From JAFEDN01 sp963832945 (GTDB lineage: Bacteria > Pseudomonadota > Gammaproteobacteria > Coxiellales > Coxiellaceae): a DNA stretch of 64,000 nt. The notes under the pieces are model-generated. The model was not told the DNA's origin, made no database searches, and worked only from the letters and a program-made list of their open reading frames with translations. A program made the translations under genes and the position numbers. Shown here one piece after another: positions 29,655-39,820 of this stretch (position 1 is its first letter; each line of letters opens with the position of its first letter). Location: contig CAWHVV010000013.1 of the NCBI GenBank assembly GCA_963832945.1, positions 14,061 through 78,060 of the forward strand, in the 5' to 3' direction.

Positions 29655-30448
29655 TCAGCATTTCCGCCGTTGTGACTCTTCGTCGCGGCGAGCAAATTGG
29701 GCGCGCGGGCCGCTGAAGTATTCCTGAATCAGCGGGTGTTGCTCTTGCATTAATTCCGCCATGGGTTCTGCAGCCAGCACCTTGCCTTCTCCTAAAAACA
29801 CTACCCGTTCAGGAACTGTCCACAATGTGTCTAAATCATGAGTGACAATGACTACCGTCAACCCCAAACTATCGTGCAATTTTAGAATCAATTGATCGAA
29901 ATCGCCAGCGCTATTGGGATCTAATCCGGCGGTCGGCTCGTCCAAAAACAGCAATTCCGGATCAAGTGCGATAGCGCGCGCCAAAGCGCCGCGTTTTTGC
30001 ATGCCGCCACTCAATTCCGCAGGATATTTATGGGCGGCCTCTGCTTCTAAACCGGATAAAATAATTTTTAGCACCGCCAGTTCATTGCACACAGTCTGAG
30101 GTAATCTTGTATATTCTTTGAGAGGAAATAACACATTCTCTAATAAAGTCAGAGAACTAAACAGGGCATTGTTCTGAAACAGCACTCCCATGCGTTTCTG
30201 CACTTCTAACGCCTCTGCGGTTGTTGCATGGGTGACGTCACTATCAAAAATATGAATGGAGCCCGCCGTTGGCTTCAGCAACATCAATAAACTCCGCAAT
30301 AGGGTGGTTTTGCCGCAACCGCTTCCGCCAATTATAGCAATAATTTCACCCTTACGGATAGTTAAATCAAGATCTATTGTGTACCCACCGGCCACCCAAA
30401 AAATTCTTTCAACCCAGCGACTTCAATAATCTTTGGCGTTTCTGTCAT
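29655..30448 (-). CDS. ABC transporter ATPase of an MCE/Mla-type system
   Basis: ATPase of about 263 residues: Walker A GGSGCGKTT, signature LSGGMQKRGALARA (the SGGMQKR form typical of MlaF), Walker B LLFLDEPTAGLDP. The proper start is ATG 30448, overlapping the mlaE stop as ATGA and encoding MTETPKIIEVAGLKEFF, but a 1-nt indel near 30390 separates it from the body, which by itself is open from 30395. Energises lipid transport by the neighbouring permease. Confidence 0.87.
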
Positions 30449-31573
30449 AGCCCACGCCAGCTAAACAAAATTGAAAAGAAAGCATCCGCAACAATAATTA
30501 AAAAGATAGCCTGTACGGCGGCTGCGGTGGTTTTTGTACCGACACTGTCGGCGGTAATTCCCGCCTGAAATCCCTGGAAACAACCGACCGTGGAAATAAT
30601 GATGGCAAATACCGGGGTCTTAACCAAACCCAGAACATATTCTTTTAATCCGACAGCTTCGCTAAAACGCTGCAGAAAAGTGATATAGCCAATATTTAAC
30701 TGACTTTTGGCCATAATCATAGCCGCCAATAATGCTAAACAGACTGGACCAGATCACCAATAATGGCAATGCGATCACTAATCCAATCACCCGGGGTAAT
30801 ACCAGCCGCTCTACCGCTGAAATTCCCATGGTGGTCAGGGCGTCCAATTCATCATTGACTTTCATGGCGCCAATCAGGGCCGCAAACGCGGTGCTGGTGC
30901 GCCCGGCAATAATCACTGACGTCATCAGCGGCGAAAATTCCCGTAAAATAGCAATTCCCGAAGCATCCACCACATAAATATCCGCCCCATATATTTTTAG
31001 TTGTATGCCTAACTGATAGGACAAAACAATGCCCACTAAAAAACTCATCATGCCCACAATTGGCAGAGCCTGACTTCCCGCAGTTTGAATAATTTTTAAA
31101 CCCGCAAGCCAAAGATTTTGCAGTCCATGAGCACGCATTTTACTAAAATGCGCTATTATCTCGCCAATAAAAGCGGAAAAGCGGTAGGTGTTTTCCCATT
31201 TGGCAACCGCCCAGACGCCCAGCAATTCCAGGGTATTTTTGCGCCGGGGAGAGGGTAATTCCCTGACATTTTCATCGGTAAGATTCGAGTAAACAAGTTC
31301 AAAAATAAGCTGACGTTTTGCGCTTAACTCCACGAATACTGTTTTTTTGCCGGATTCTTCAGCGATTTTAACAAGCTGAGATAACCGGAATGCTCCGACT
31401 GTGTCTAAAGCCGTCATTTTCGACGTATCAATTTTTAATGTGCTGACAGCGGAAGTTAATAAAGAGGAAAATTCCAAAGGCAGGGTTTTTATTCCTGAAA
31501 GCGTCCATTCGCCCGAGCAATGTATTATCTGGCCGTCGGAACTTAATTTCATAGCAGCGGTTGTAGATTCCAT
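30445..31573 (-). pseudogene. MlaE-type permease with fused N-terminal STAS domain, one frameshift
   Basis: About 375 codons. Residues 1-100 form a STAS-like domain (LKIDTSKMTALDTVGAFRLSQ), the job done by separate MlaB elsewhere; then the MlaE permease (GMMSFLVGIVLSYQLGIQL, GRTSTAFAALIGAMKVNDE). One extra T near 30722 (GGCGGCTATGATT) shifts the last 90 codons (GCFQGFQAGITADSVG). First gene of the operon, divergent from msrA. Confidence 0.87.
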
Positions 31574-31641
31574 GCTTGATCATCTCTAAAAATTAACATA
31601 AAATATACTCCAGTAACACATACAGGAATAGTTAGCATAAC

Positions 31642-32133
31642 ATGAGTACATTACCAACTGAAACAGCGACTTTCGCTGCAGGATGCTTTTGGGGCGTTGA
31701 GAGCCTGTTTCGCCAAACCGAAGGCGTTATTTCCACTCGTGTGGGATATTCCGGCGGACATTCTTTACAACCTACTTATGCTGAAGTCTGTACCGATGAA
31801 ACGGGTCATGCTGAAGCCGTAGAAATAATTTTTGATCCCGGCAAAATTTCGTATGCACATCTACTGGAAATTTTCTGGGAAAACCACAATCCAACAACTT
31901 TGAATCGCCAGGGTCCTGACGTGGGCAGTCAATACCGCTCGGTAATTTTTTACCATAGCGATGAACAGGCCCGCATTGCCCGGGAAAGCAAACAGGCTCT
32001 GGAAAAATCCGGAAAATTCCGTCAACCGATTGTGACCGAGATCGTTCCGGCCTCCACATTTTATCCTGCTGAAGAATATCATCAGGATTATTATCACAAA
32101 CATGGGCTACAAAGTTGTGTTAAAAAATCTTAG
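31642..32133 (+). CDS. msrA: Peptide methionine-S-sulfoxide reductase A
   Basis: 163 residues. The catalytic GCFWGVE motif is at the N-terminus (ATFAAGCFWGVESLF) and GHAEAVEIIFDP, the substrate-binding GSQYRSVIF and EEYHQDYYHK are present. Repairs oxidised methionine. It is followed 8 bp later by terC. Confidence 0.96.
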   Translation: MSTLPTETATFAAGCFWGVESLFRQTEGVISTRVGYSGGHSLQPTYAEVCTDETGHAEAVEIIFDPGKISYAHLLEIFWENHNPTTLNRQGPDVGSQYRSVIFYHSDEQARIARESKQALEKSGKFRQPIVTEIVPASTFYPAEEYHQDYYHKHGLQSCVKKS

Positions 32134-32141
32134 AGACATCC

Positions 32142-32846
32142 TTGTTAGATATTATATTTAGCCTGCTAACCCTGGTTGTACTGGAAGCCATTCTGGGAAT
32201 CGATAATCTGGTTTTTATTTCCATTCTCAGCGGCCGTTTGCCGACACACCTCCAAAAAAAAGCACGGCGGATCGGGCTCATGCTGGCATGGGTAGTCAGG
32301 CTGCTATTATTGGGAGGCGTTTTTTGGATTATAGGTTTAACGAAACCAGTCCTCAGCTTCTTTCAGCTTTCCCTATCATGGCATGATATCTTTTTAATAA
32401 CCGGAGGATTATTTTTACTGGCAAAAGGGACGAGTGAAATTCATATCGAAATGGAACTGGCCGGCAAAATTCATCAGCGGACACGGTTTGCAAATTTTTT
32501 CGGAGTGATCACGCAAATTGCGCTATTTGATATTGTTTTTTCCCTGGATAGCATTCTCACCGCGGTCGGTCTTACCAGACTTTATTGGGTAATGGCTGTT
32601 GCTATCACCATCGCCATTTTAATTATGTTGCTCGCCAGTGAACCGCTGACACATTTTATCAATCGGCACCCGACGATTAAAATGCTGGCGCTCAGTTTTC
32701 TGCTGCTGATCGGAACAATATTAATAGCGGACGGTTTCCACTTTAACATCCCCAGAGGTTATGTTTATTTTGCGGTGTGTTTTTCTTTATTCGTAGAAGT
32801 GCTTAACAATATTGTCGCTAAAAAAAAACAACGCTCCCACCATTAA
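32142..32846 (+). CDS. TerC-family integral membrane protein
   Basis: 234 residues with seven hydrophobic segments. The TerC motifs LEAILGIDNLVFISIL and FDIVFSLDSILTAVGL, with their conserved acidic residues, are clear. Such proteins are linked to metal (Mn) efflux and tellurite tolerance. Starts with TTG 32142 only 8 bp after msrA, likely cotranscribed. Confidence 0.9.
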   Translation: MLDIIFSLLTLVVLEAILGIDNLVFISILSGRLPTHLQKKARRIGLMLAWVVRLLLLGGVFWIIGLTKPVLSFFQLSLSWHDIFLITGGLFLLAKGTSEIHIEMELAGKIHQRTRFANFFGVITQIALFDIVFSLDSILTAVGLTRLYWVMAVAITIAILIMLLASEPLTHFINRHPTIKMLALSFLLLIGTILIADGFHFNIPRGYVYFAVCFSLFVEVLNNIVAKKKQRSHH

Positions 32847-32848
32847 AC

Positions 32849-32880
32849 CAGCAATTCCCGCTGAGTAACGAAAATTATTT
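32849..32880. repeat. End fragment of the MITE-like repeat
   Basis: AGCAATTCCCGCTGAGTAACGAAAATTATTTT-like sequence (split here: AGCAATTCCCGCTGAGTAAC then GAAAATTATTTT) matches the terminal 30 bp of the repeats at 39821-39973 and 46443-46665. It lies in the short gap between the convergent terC and kup genes. No second end is visible. Confidence 0.55.
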
Positions 32881-32896
32881 TATTCTTATATCAAAT

Positions 32897-34777
32897 TCAA
32901 ATTTTACAGGAAGAGCCTATACTGACAGTACGGGTATAGGGCAATCGAAAAAATTTATAGTCAACTATTGAGTTTCGCATCAGCATTTTAAAAATACTTT
33001 TTTGCCAGAAATATAAACGATTCTGCTTTTTCGGCGTCAGAATGATTTCGATAGTTTCGACTAAATATAAAACCGTTTGCATATCCAGCTTAAAAGGTAA
33101 AACCCCCCTGTTATTGATATTCTTTAGAGTGTTTGGAACGTCCAGGGTTTGCGTAAAACCAAAATGCAAAATTAGGCGGTAAATTTTTTCAGAAATTTTA
33201 ATGACTTCAAAAGAATCTCGACAGCTAATGTAGGGATATTTTTCAACGACCACGCTAATAATCAATATTCTTTCAGGTAAAATACCTATTTTTTTTAAAT
33301 AATGCAGGAAGCTACCACCACTTTGATCATACGGATCGGTTACAAAAATCGCGGCTTTATCGGGTAAATATTTCAGGTCGGCACGGTTAAATTCGTCAAT
33401 GATTTCCTGTAAATTTACTTTATTCATATAATGCGAAGCACGTAAAATTTGCATTCCCTGATACCAGGTTAACATGATAATGGCGCATAACAACGCAAAT
33501 GCAAAAGGAATCCAGCCTCCTTCCAGAATTTTATGACAGTTAGCGCCCAAGAAAGCAATATCAATGAGATTAAATATGAAAAAAACCCGTACTATTTTGC
33601 CGATCGACCAGTGCCAGTGTTGATAGGCAAACATCATCACCAGAATAGAAACAATAATCATCACCATATTGACTGCCATACCGTAAGCGCCCGCCAATGC
33701 TGAAGAATTTTGGAATAACAATACCAGTAGTAATGTGCCAGTGGCGATAATAAAATTAATTGTCGGTACGTATATTTGGCCTTTTTCTACAGCAGAAGTT
33801 TGTATGATGGGAAAACGCGGACAGAGGTTCAGCAATATGGCCTGCCTGGCCAGGGAAAAACTGGCGGAAATCACAGCCTGAGAAGCAATTATCGTTGCCA
33901 ACGCCGCTAAAATAATGAGCGGATAAGAAAACCATAAAGGCGCTATCTCATAAAAAGGATTACTGATCGCTTGTGGAAACTGAATGAGATAAGCACCCTG
34001 ACCAAAATAATTAAGCAGCAATGCAGGTAAGGCTACCGCAAACCAGCCAATACGAATGGGTAATTTACCAAAATGTCCCAAATCCGCGTACAGCGCTTCG
34101 GCGCCGGTGATCACCAGAAAGACTCCGCCCAACAACTTATAACCGGCCCAACCATTATGGTAAAAAAATTCAAAAGCATAATAAGGATTGATCGCATATA
34201 AAACTAAAGAATTTTGAAAAATGCGCACCGCTCCCAAAATGGCAATCACTATAAACCAGATTAATAAAACGGGTCCAAAAGAATTACCTATTTTCGCGGT
34301 ACCGAATCGCTGGCATAAAAATAATACCACCAATATCGTTATGGTAATGGGTAGTACGTAATGTGATAAATGTGGAGAAATGACTTTGAGGCCTTCAATA
34401 GCGCTTAACACCGATATCGCCGGAGTTATTATGCCGTCTCCCAAAAGCAGGCCTGTGCCGAGGACAGCCAGTAGAAATAATATCTCATAAAACCGGGTCT
34501 TTTTTCTGTTTAGTAAAGCCAGCAATGCCAGAACTCCCCCTTCGCCCTGGTTGTCCGCCTGTAAAAAAACGCTCATGTAACGCGTTGAGATAACCAGAAT
34601 CAGGGTCCAGAAAATCAGGGATAAAACCCCAAGGACATTGCTGGAATTGATGGGTAAACCACGCAAGGATGCCGACATGGCATACAGCGGAGTTGTGCCG
34701 ATGTCGCCAAAAACCACCCCGAGCGCGGCTAATGCCAGAGGTAAATTCCTGCCTGAATTTGTCGAAACTTTGTTCAT
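32897..34777 (-). CDS. kup: KUP-family potassium uptake protein
   Basis: 626 residues with 12 membrane helices in the first 430 residues and a cytoplasmic C-terminal domain. N-terminal ALGVVFGDIGTTPLYAM is diagnostic; GQGAYLIQFP and GAYGMAVNMVM also match. K+/H+ symport at the inner membrane. Full length and intact. Confidence 0.95.
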   Translation of the reverse strand: MNKVSTNSGRNLPLALAALGVVFGDIGTTPLYAMSASLRGLPINSSNVLGVLSLIFWTLILVISTRYMSVFLQADNQGEGGVLALLALLNRKKTRFYEILFLLAVLGTGLLLGDGIITPAISVLSAIEGLKVISPHLSHYVLPITITILVVLFLCQRFGTAKIGNSFGPVLLIWFIVIAILGAVRIFQNSLVLYAINPYYAFEFFYHNGWAGYKLLGGVFLVITGAEALYADLGHFGKLPIRIGWFAVALPALLLNYFGQGAYLIQFPQAISNPFYEIAPLWFSYPLIILAALATIIASQAVISASFSLARQAILLNLCPRFPIIQTSAVEKGQIYVPTINFIIATGTLLLVLLFQNSSALAGAYGMAVNMVMIIVSILVMMFAYQHWHWSIGKIVRVFFIFNLIDIAFLGANCHKILEGGWIPFAFALLCAIIMLTWYQGMQILRASHYMNKVNLQEIIDEFNRADLKYLPDKAAIFVTDPYDQSGGSFLHYLKKIGILPERILIISVVVEKYPYISCRDSFEVIKISEKIYRLILHFGFTQTLDVPNTLKNINNRGVLPFKLDMQTVLYLVETIEIILTPKKQNRLYFWQKSIFKMLMRNSIVDYKFFRLPYTRTVSIGSSCKI

Positions 34778-34928
34778 ATTAAGCGATGCCCGGGCTTTCC
34801 ACAGATTAATCTATAGAACTATAGCATATTGAAGAAGCAGAGCTTCGCTTGAAATCCGGCATTGCTACCCCCCTGCTTTTACTTTATAGTTTTGGTCATT
34901 TCTTTTTATAAAAGATTAGGAGTTTTTT

Positions 34929-35654
34929 ATGTCTGAGTCTGATTTAACCGGTAAAAAAATAATCATCATTGGTGGAACTTCCGGTATTGGTTTAAGTATC
35001 GCGAAAGCCTGCAGGGCTCATGGCGCAAAACTGATTATCGCCAGCCGAAGTTTGGATAAAATAGCTCATTCACAACACGAACTGGGTAAGGATGTGGAAA
35101 CGCAGCAGTTGGACGTATCCCATCCCGAAGAAATTAAAGCCTTTTTTCAAAAAATTGGCAATTTTGATCATCTGGTCACTCCTGGCGCCACGGTATCATG
35201 GGGAAACTTCGGCGCCATGTCGGAAAAAGATGAACAGGCTTCTTTTCAGAGCAAATTTTGGGGGCAGTATTATGCCGCTAAATATGGTTTTCGCAATCTC
35301 AATCCGGGTGGATCCATGGTTTTATTCGCTGGCTGCTGGAGCCAACGCCCCATTCCTGGAGCGGCAATTCCCAGCTCTATTAACGGCGCCATTGAATCGC
35401 TGGGCCGTGCTCTGGCCGTGGAACTGGCTCCCACTCGCATCAATGTCATTTCACCGGGAATTATTGATACTCCAGTCTTTTCCGGTATATCTGCCCAAGA
35501 ACGTAAAGCATTTTTTGATAAAACTGCAAAAGCTCTGCCTGTAAAAAAAATCGGCGCGCCGGAAGAGGTCGCTATGACAGCCGTTTATTTGATGACGAAT
35601 ACCTACACTACTGGAAGCACACTCTATGTGGACGGCGGTGAAACCCTTCGCTAG
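34929..35654 (+). CDS. SDR-family protein lacking the usual catalytic Tyr/Lys
   Basis: 241 residues. The cofactor loop GGTSGIGLSIAKA and arginine after (ASRSLDK) suggest NADP binding. At the place of YxxxK the sequence reads AAIPSSINGAIESLGRAL, so neither Tyr nor Lys is present, while the following ALAVELAPTRINVISPGIIDTP is conserved. It is either a divergent SDR with altered chemistry or non-catalytic. The end (YTTGSTLYVDGGETL) is normal. GGAG precedes ATG 34929. Confidence 0.85.
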   Translation: MSESDLTGKKIIIIGGTSGIGLSIAKACRAHGAKLIIASRSLDKIAHSQHELGKDVETQQLDVSHPEEIKAFFQKIGNFDHLVTPGATVSWGNFGAMSEKDEQASFQSKFWGQYYAAKYGFRNLNPGGSMVLFAGCWSQRPIPGAAIPSSINGAIESLGRALAVELAPTRINVISPGIIDTPVFSGISAQERKAFFDKTAKALPVKKIGAPEEVAMTAVYLMTNTYTTGSTLYVDGGETLR

Positions 35655-35691
35655 GATTTGTATCCATTATGCACATAAATTTACATACGCA

Positions 35692-35810
35692 GAACGTTCA
35701 ATTTTGGCTCAGGTTTGACGAAAAATTGGGCGAAAAAGCGGAGCATACACAGGTATGTGAGCATTTTGAGCACGGTTTTTCGTCAAACCTGAGGCAAAAG
35801 TGGACGTTCC
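35692..35810. repeat. Long palindrome, repeat family P1
   Basis: About 119 bp forming one imperfect hairpin: GAACGTTC..CTCAGGTTTGACGAAAAA pairs with TTTTTCGTCAAACCTGAG..GGACGTTC; the centre is GGAGCATACACAGGTATGTGAGC. A second copy with a nearly identical centre is at 57031-57146 and a related one at 58567-58746. Between the SDR gene and anmK; could serve as a terminator. Confidence 0.8.
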
Positions 35811-35846
35811 TCTCTACAAGGTGAATAGTTACAAGGATTTAAAATA

Positions 35847-37143
35847 ATGTTGAGCGTGGGTTTAATGAGTGGAACTTCTATGGATGGCATCGATGCCGCC
35901 TTGCTGAGAACCGATGGCTCTCCTGATATTCTCATTGATCTGGGTGATATATCATTGCCATACCTGCCGCCGTTTAAAATATTGCTCAAGGCGGCCGGCC
36001 TGGTCGGTGCGCAAACATTCAGGAGATTTACCGGCTGCAGCAACCCATTACTGGCAGGATCTTCACGATTATTTATCCACTGAATTGCAAATAGCCGATA
36101 ATGATCTACCCCAAAAAACCAGAGAACTTGCTTTTTACCTGCATGGTCCAACCAGCTCACCGCAGCCTGTGACCCTCCACGAGGTGATTCGGCATTCCAC
36201 CCACTTACACGGTCTATGCGTGAAAAATTTACTGATAAAAACGGGTTACCAGGCGCAGCAGATAAGTATCGTAGGCTATCATGGGCAGGCGTTATTTCAC
36301 CGCCCTGCGCAAAAAATTTCGATCATTGTCGGAGAAGGTCAATATCTGGCGGATTTTTTGGGGATCAGCGTCGTCAATGATTTTCGTAGCCGTGATATTG
36401 CAGCAGGCGGCCAGGGCGCGCCGTTCGCCCCGTTATATCATCAGGCCTTAGCCTTGCGCGATAAAAAAATCCCTGTCGCGGTGATCAATTGCGGCGGGAT
36501 TGCCAATCTTACACTGGTCAATAGCGCCGATGAACTCGAACTGGTCGCTTTTGACACTGGCCCCGGCAATGGGTTGATTGACCGCCTTGTGAGTCAACGC
36601 ACTCACGGCCAGGAGCACATGGACGTCGATGGAAAATATGGCCGCCAGGGTCGGGTTCACCCAGATGTATTGGCCGCTTTATATGAAAAATGCCTTATCA
36701 AGGATAATCAGAATTATTTTTTGACGAAGCCGCCAAAATCCTTAGATATCGGCGATATGACGCTCATTCCCGAGCTGGACTCCTTGTCCCTGCAGGATGC
36801 CTGCGCGACTCTCGAAGCTTTAACAGCGGACGCTATCGTTAAAAGTTTAGAGTTGGTGACTATCGGTTTGCCAAATCATTGGATTCTTGCCGGCGGTGGC
36901 TGGAATAACCCGGTTATAACCTCCGAATTAAGCGCCCGTCTGCAACGTCGTTTAAATGCGAAACCTCTCATTCAGACTGCGGAAGAAGCCGGCTGGAATA
37001 ATAGCCAGGCCCTGGAGGCCCAAATTTTTGCCTACCTCGCGGTCCGCAGCCTGCAGGGCAGATTTTTAAGCGTGCCCGGCACCACCGGCACAGCCTATCC
37101 CATCAGCGGCGGTAACACTTATTTTCCGGCACTAACAAGCTGA
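35847..37143 (+). pseudogene. anmK: Anhydro-N-acetylmuramic acid kinase, one frameshift
   Basis: Recycles peptidoglycan anhydro-MurNAc to MurNAc 6-phosphate. Start region LMSGTSMDGIDAALL is in one frame; the rest (VGYHGQALFHRP, VNDFRSRDIAAGGQGAPFAP, NCGGIANLT, FDTGPGN, ILAGGGWNNP) in another, with the switch near 35995-36015. Length about 430 codons is somewhat more than usual but the domain is complete. ATG 35847 has AGGA upstream. Confidence 0.87.
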
Positions 37144-37610
37144 TATGGAGGCAAACTGGTATTCTTACCCTCCTCGGCGGGTTTTGTTTCCAGAGTGGTT
37201 AGCCACGTCAGCATTTTTGTCTGAACGTGCCTGCCAATTAATTCCCGTTGTTTCTTTGTCCATTCTAAAGGAGTCAGTTCCTCTGGTTTCGTCGATAATC
37301 GTGGATCCAAAAGTACCTGAATATACTTAAATTTTTGAATATTGGCATTCACTACACTGCTTAAAGTCACCAGCAATGCGATTTTTTGGGGATTATACTG
37401 GACATTAGAGGGATAAATTTTTAAAACCAGTTCGCAGAATTCCATCATAGGTTGCGTTAAAGCTTTTTTAATCATCTCTAACCGATCGGATTTTTTCTCT
37501 TCGAATTCCCCAGGCTCTGTACCTGAATATTGAAAGAAACTTTCAGCGGCTTTTATAAAATAATCATTGATGAATTCGTCAAGGAGACCTTTTTGCGTAT
37601 CGTTTAACAT
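37119..37610 (-). CDS. Hypothetical helical protein
   Basis: 163 residues, mostly charged helices (KGLLDEFINDYFIKAAESFF, EEKKSDRLEMIKKAL), no signal peptide or membrane segment. I recognise no family. ATG 37610 has GAGG 6 nt upstream, supporting expression. Its 3 prime end overlaps anmK by 25 nt. It is divergent from the large nucleotidyltransferase gene and shares a 179-bp AT-rich intergenic region with it, so the two may be coregulated. Confidence 0.65.
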   Translation of the reverse strand: MLNDTQKGLLDEFINDYFIKAAESFFQYSGTEPGEFEEKKSDRLEMIKKALTQPMMEFCELVLKIYPSNVQYNPQKIALLVTLSSVVNANIQKFKYIQVLLDPRLSTKPEELTPLEWTKKQRELIGRHVQTKMLTWLTTLETKPAEEGKNTSLPPYQLVSAGK

Positions 37611-37706
37611 TAATTATCCTCAAAAAAAGCTATTAATCATAATAGCACAGACTACCTTTATGAATAAAGAAGTACATTATGTACATTAATAATGCCCTAA
37701 CACAGC

Positions 37707-37726
37707 CTTAATATTACATTAATTAT
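37707..37726 (+). promoter_or_regulatory. Tandem PmrA-box-like site
   Basis: CTTAATATT-AC-ATTAATTAT: two copies of a TTAAT-type 9-mer with an 11-bp period. The published PmrA/CpmR binding element of Legionella and Coxiella effector genes is cTTAATatT repeated with a 2-bp gap, which this matches fully in the first half and mostly in the second. It sits 64 bp before ATG 37790, a plausible position just above the -10 region. Confidence 0.55.
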
Positions 37727-37789
37727 ACTAATATAGACTAATGTAATAATTTTAAACAATCCTAAAAAAATAAAACATCCGGAAAATAT

Positions 37790-39748
37790 ATGCAAAAAGA
37801 AAATACTTTACTAAGCCAATCACCCGAAGCAAAACTGGAAGAAAAGCTATGGAGTCGTTTTTCCAAACAAATGGAAGATCTAACCGCCCAAATTGATTCT
37901 ACCAGTGAATCACAAGCAAAATTAAAAATAATCATAGAAACCTGTGATAAATTAGCAGAACACAAAACACTCATTAGCCCGAAGAAGGAGGAGTTTGTCG
38001 CGCGGTTAAAGCAATTATGGACAATATGTACAAAAGACGCTAAATCCATCATTAAATATCAGAATCCTCGCAACTACCGGAAAATAAGCGCGCCGTTTCA
38101 GGACCTGGCTCTTAATTTTCATAATTTAATTCCATTAGTGAAAAAGTTTATACCGTTGAATGAGCAGGAGGAAATGTTTTTAACGGTCGCAGATCTTTAT
38201 CGTAAGTCCGGTTTTTGGGTAAAATCCAGTACGATAATGGCAGGTTACGGTTTTCCATTAGATGCCTCGCCATTTTTTGTCAGTTATTATGAAGCCCGAT
38301 TGAAGCAGGTGGGCGATCCAGATCCGCAAACCAGAAGAGCCATCATTAATGAAATGGCTGTTGAACAGGCGACCTTCCTGCAACACTCTTTTCAATATAT
38401 CAGTGATAGCAAAGACCCTGATTCTCTCAATAGTCTGGTAATAAACCAGAAAGTGATTAACGGACTAGTGGAAGACAAATTACAATTACATACACAGATG
38501 AGTCATCTATTGGAAAACAAATTACAAATTCCCAAAACGGAGGATTTGGAAAGAATTGAAGCTAAAATTCATCAGATTTCTGTTACGATTATGACTTATA
38601 TATTCCACTCCTGCGAAAGTTTGCTGGAGAAGGCAGGGCTCATCACGCCAAGATTCAGTGTTCTCGGCACAGGTTCTTTTGCCAGAAAAGAGCTTTTACC
38701 GACCTCTGATTTTGATTGCGCCATCCTCATTGACAAACTTCCTTCAAAACAACAGGAAGAATATTTTAACAAATTACTGGATCTGGTCGTGGAAAACATT
38801 GAACTCCTTCCATACAATACGTTACCTCTGGATATGGTTGAACGTAATTATCTGCAACCCGGAAAACTGCTCAATACTCCCATCGGTCTGGTGAATCAGA
38901 CTCTGGTAGCAAAAATGTTATCAAATCCTTCAATGGGTAGGGATCCGGTTACGACGGGAGTGAATTGGCCTTTACAAATATATAAAAGTTTTCCTGAAAA
39001 AATTTCTTCCAAAAATTTATTTGAAAGCTACATCACTGAGTGGCATAAACAGATTGGTTATAATGGAGAAAAATTTGGAAAATTAATATTAAAAAATTTT
39101 GTTAAAGAAGGCAGCGGTTTAAGCCTGAAAGAAAATTTATTTCGTCCCGTGTCATTTTTGGCATTAGGTTTTAGCCTGATTTATAATGACAGTTATCGTA
39201 GTACAAAATCATTAATCGCCGCTTATCGAAGTGGAAAGTTTCCCGCCTCAACCCGGGAAATTTTAAAGGACTTACAGGAAAATACCAAAATCCCCAAAGC
39301 GGTATCATTAGTTGCCAAAAATTTATTAGAAATAGTAGATTATACTATGGCGATGCGAAATCATTGCCAAATAACAGGCAAACCGGAGGCGCTGGATTTA
39401 TCTGATCCGCGAATTAAAAGATATAAAGAAGTCATTGCTCAAAGTAAGGAGCTCGCTAATTTTATTAGCGATTCCGGCCCCTCGAACCGAGAAGCTGATG
39501 AGCATTATCTGGAATTACTTAAGAAAGGCGTGGAAGCAAAAGAGGAATCCTTATTGCAGAAATTTAGTGACCTGGTGGGTGAAGATGCTATAGACTTCCG
39601 ATTCCCGGAAGAAAAAGGCTCTCCCAAGCCACAATCGCCCAAAGGAGATGGCCTTAAACTTTTTAATTCCTTACAGGCCAGTAAAACTACTGGAACATCC
39701 ATCATTCCATCACAAACCCTTACAGTGTCTCTCGGAACATCTTCCTGA
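37790..39748 (+). CDS. GlnD/DUF294-like nucleotidyltransferase, possible type IV effector
   Basis: 652 residues. About residue 290 carries the nucleotidyltransferase motif GTGSFARKELLPTSDFDCAI, with G-S and D-x-D metal ligands, followed by helical sequence including a PII-uridylyltransferase-like region (RPVSFLALGFSLIY). The N-terminal 280 residues are helical and unrecognised. The C-terminal 40 residues are Pro/Ser/Thr-rich (SPKPQSPKGDGLK), like the tail of the F-box protein. GGA lies before ATG 37790. PmrA-like box upstream and terminator downstream make it a single-gene unit. Secretion is inferred only. Confidence 0.7.
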   Translation: MQKENTLLSQSPEAKLEEKLWSRFSKQMEDLTAQIDSTSESQAKLKIIIETCDKLAEHKTLISPKKEEFVARLKQLWTICTKDAKSIIKYQNPRNYRKISAPFQDLALNFHNLIPLVKKFIPLNEQEEMFLTVADLYRKSGFWVKSSTIMAGYGFPLDASPFFVSYYEARLKQVGDPDPQTRRAIINEMAVEQATFLQHSFQYISDSKDPDSLNSLVINQKVINGLVEDKLQLHTQMSHLLENKLQIPKTEDLERIEAKIHQISVTIMTYIFHSCESLLEKAGLITPRFSVLGTGSFARKELLPTSDFDCAILIDKLPSKQQEEYFNKLLDLVVENIELLPYNTLPLDMVERNYLQPGKLLNTPIGLVNQTLVAKMLSNPSMGRDPVTTGVNWPLQIYKSFPEKISSKNLFESYITEWHKQIGYNGEKFGKLILKNFVKEGSGLSLKENLFRPVSFLALGFSLIYNDSYRSTKSLIAAYRSGKFPASTREILKDLQENTKIPKAVSLVAKNLLEIVDYTMAMRNHCQITGKPEALDLSDPRIKRYKEVIAQSKELANFISDSGPSNREADEHYLELLKKGVEAKEESLLQKFSDLVGEDAIDFRFPEEKGSPKPQSPKGDGLKLFNSLQASKTTGTSIIPSQTLTVSLGTSS

Positions 39749-39769
39749 GATCCCCGATGGAAAATTGCA

Positions 39770-39796
39770 GGGAGAATTCACGCGATTCTCCCTTTT
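39770..39796 (+). terminator. Rho-independent terminator
   Basis: GGGAGAAT-TCACGCG-ATTCTCCC followed by TTTT, 22 bp after the stop of the nucleotidyltransferase gene. Perfect 8-bp stem. Confidence 0.8.
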
Positions 39797-39820
39797 CCAT
39801 TTCACACATCGCTCCATCAG

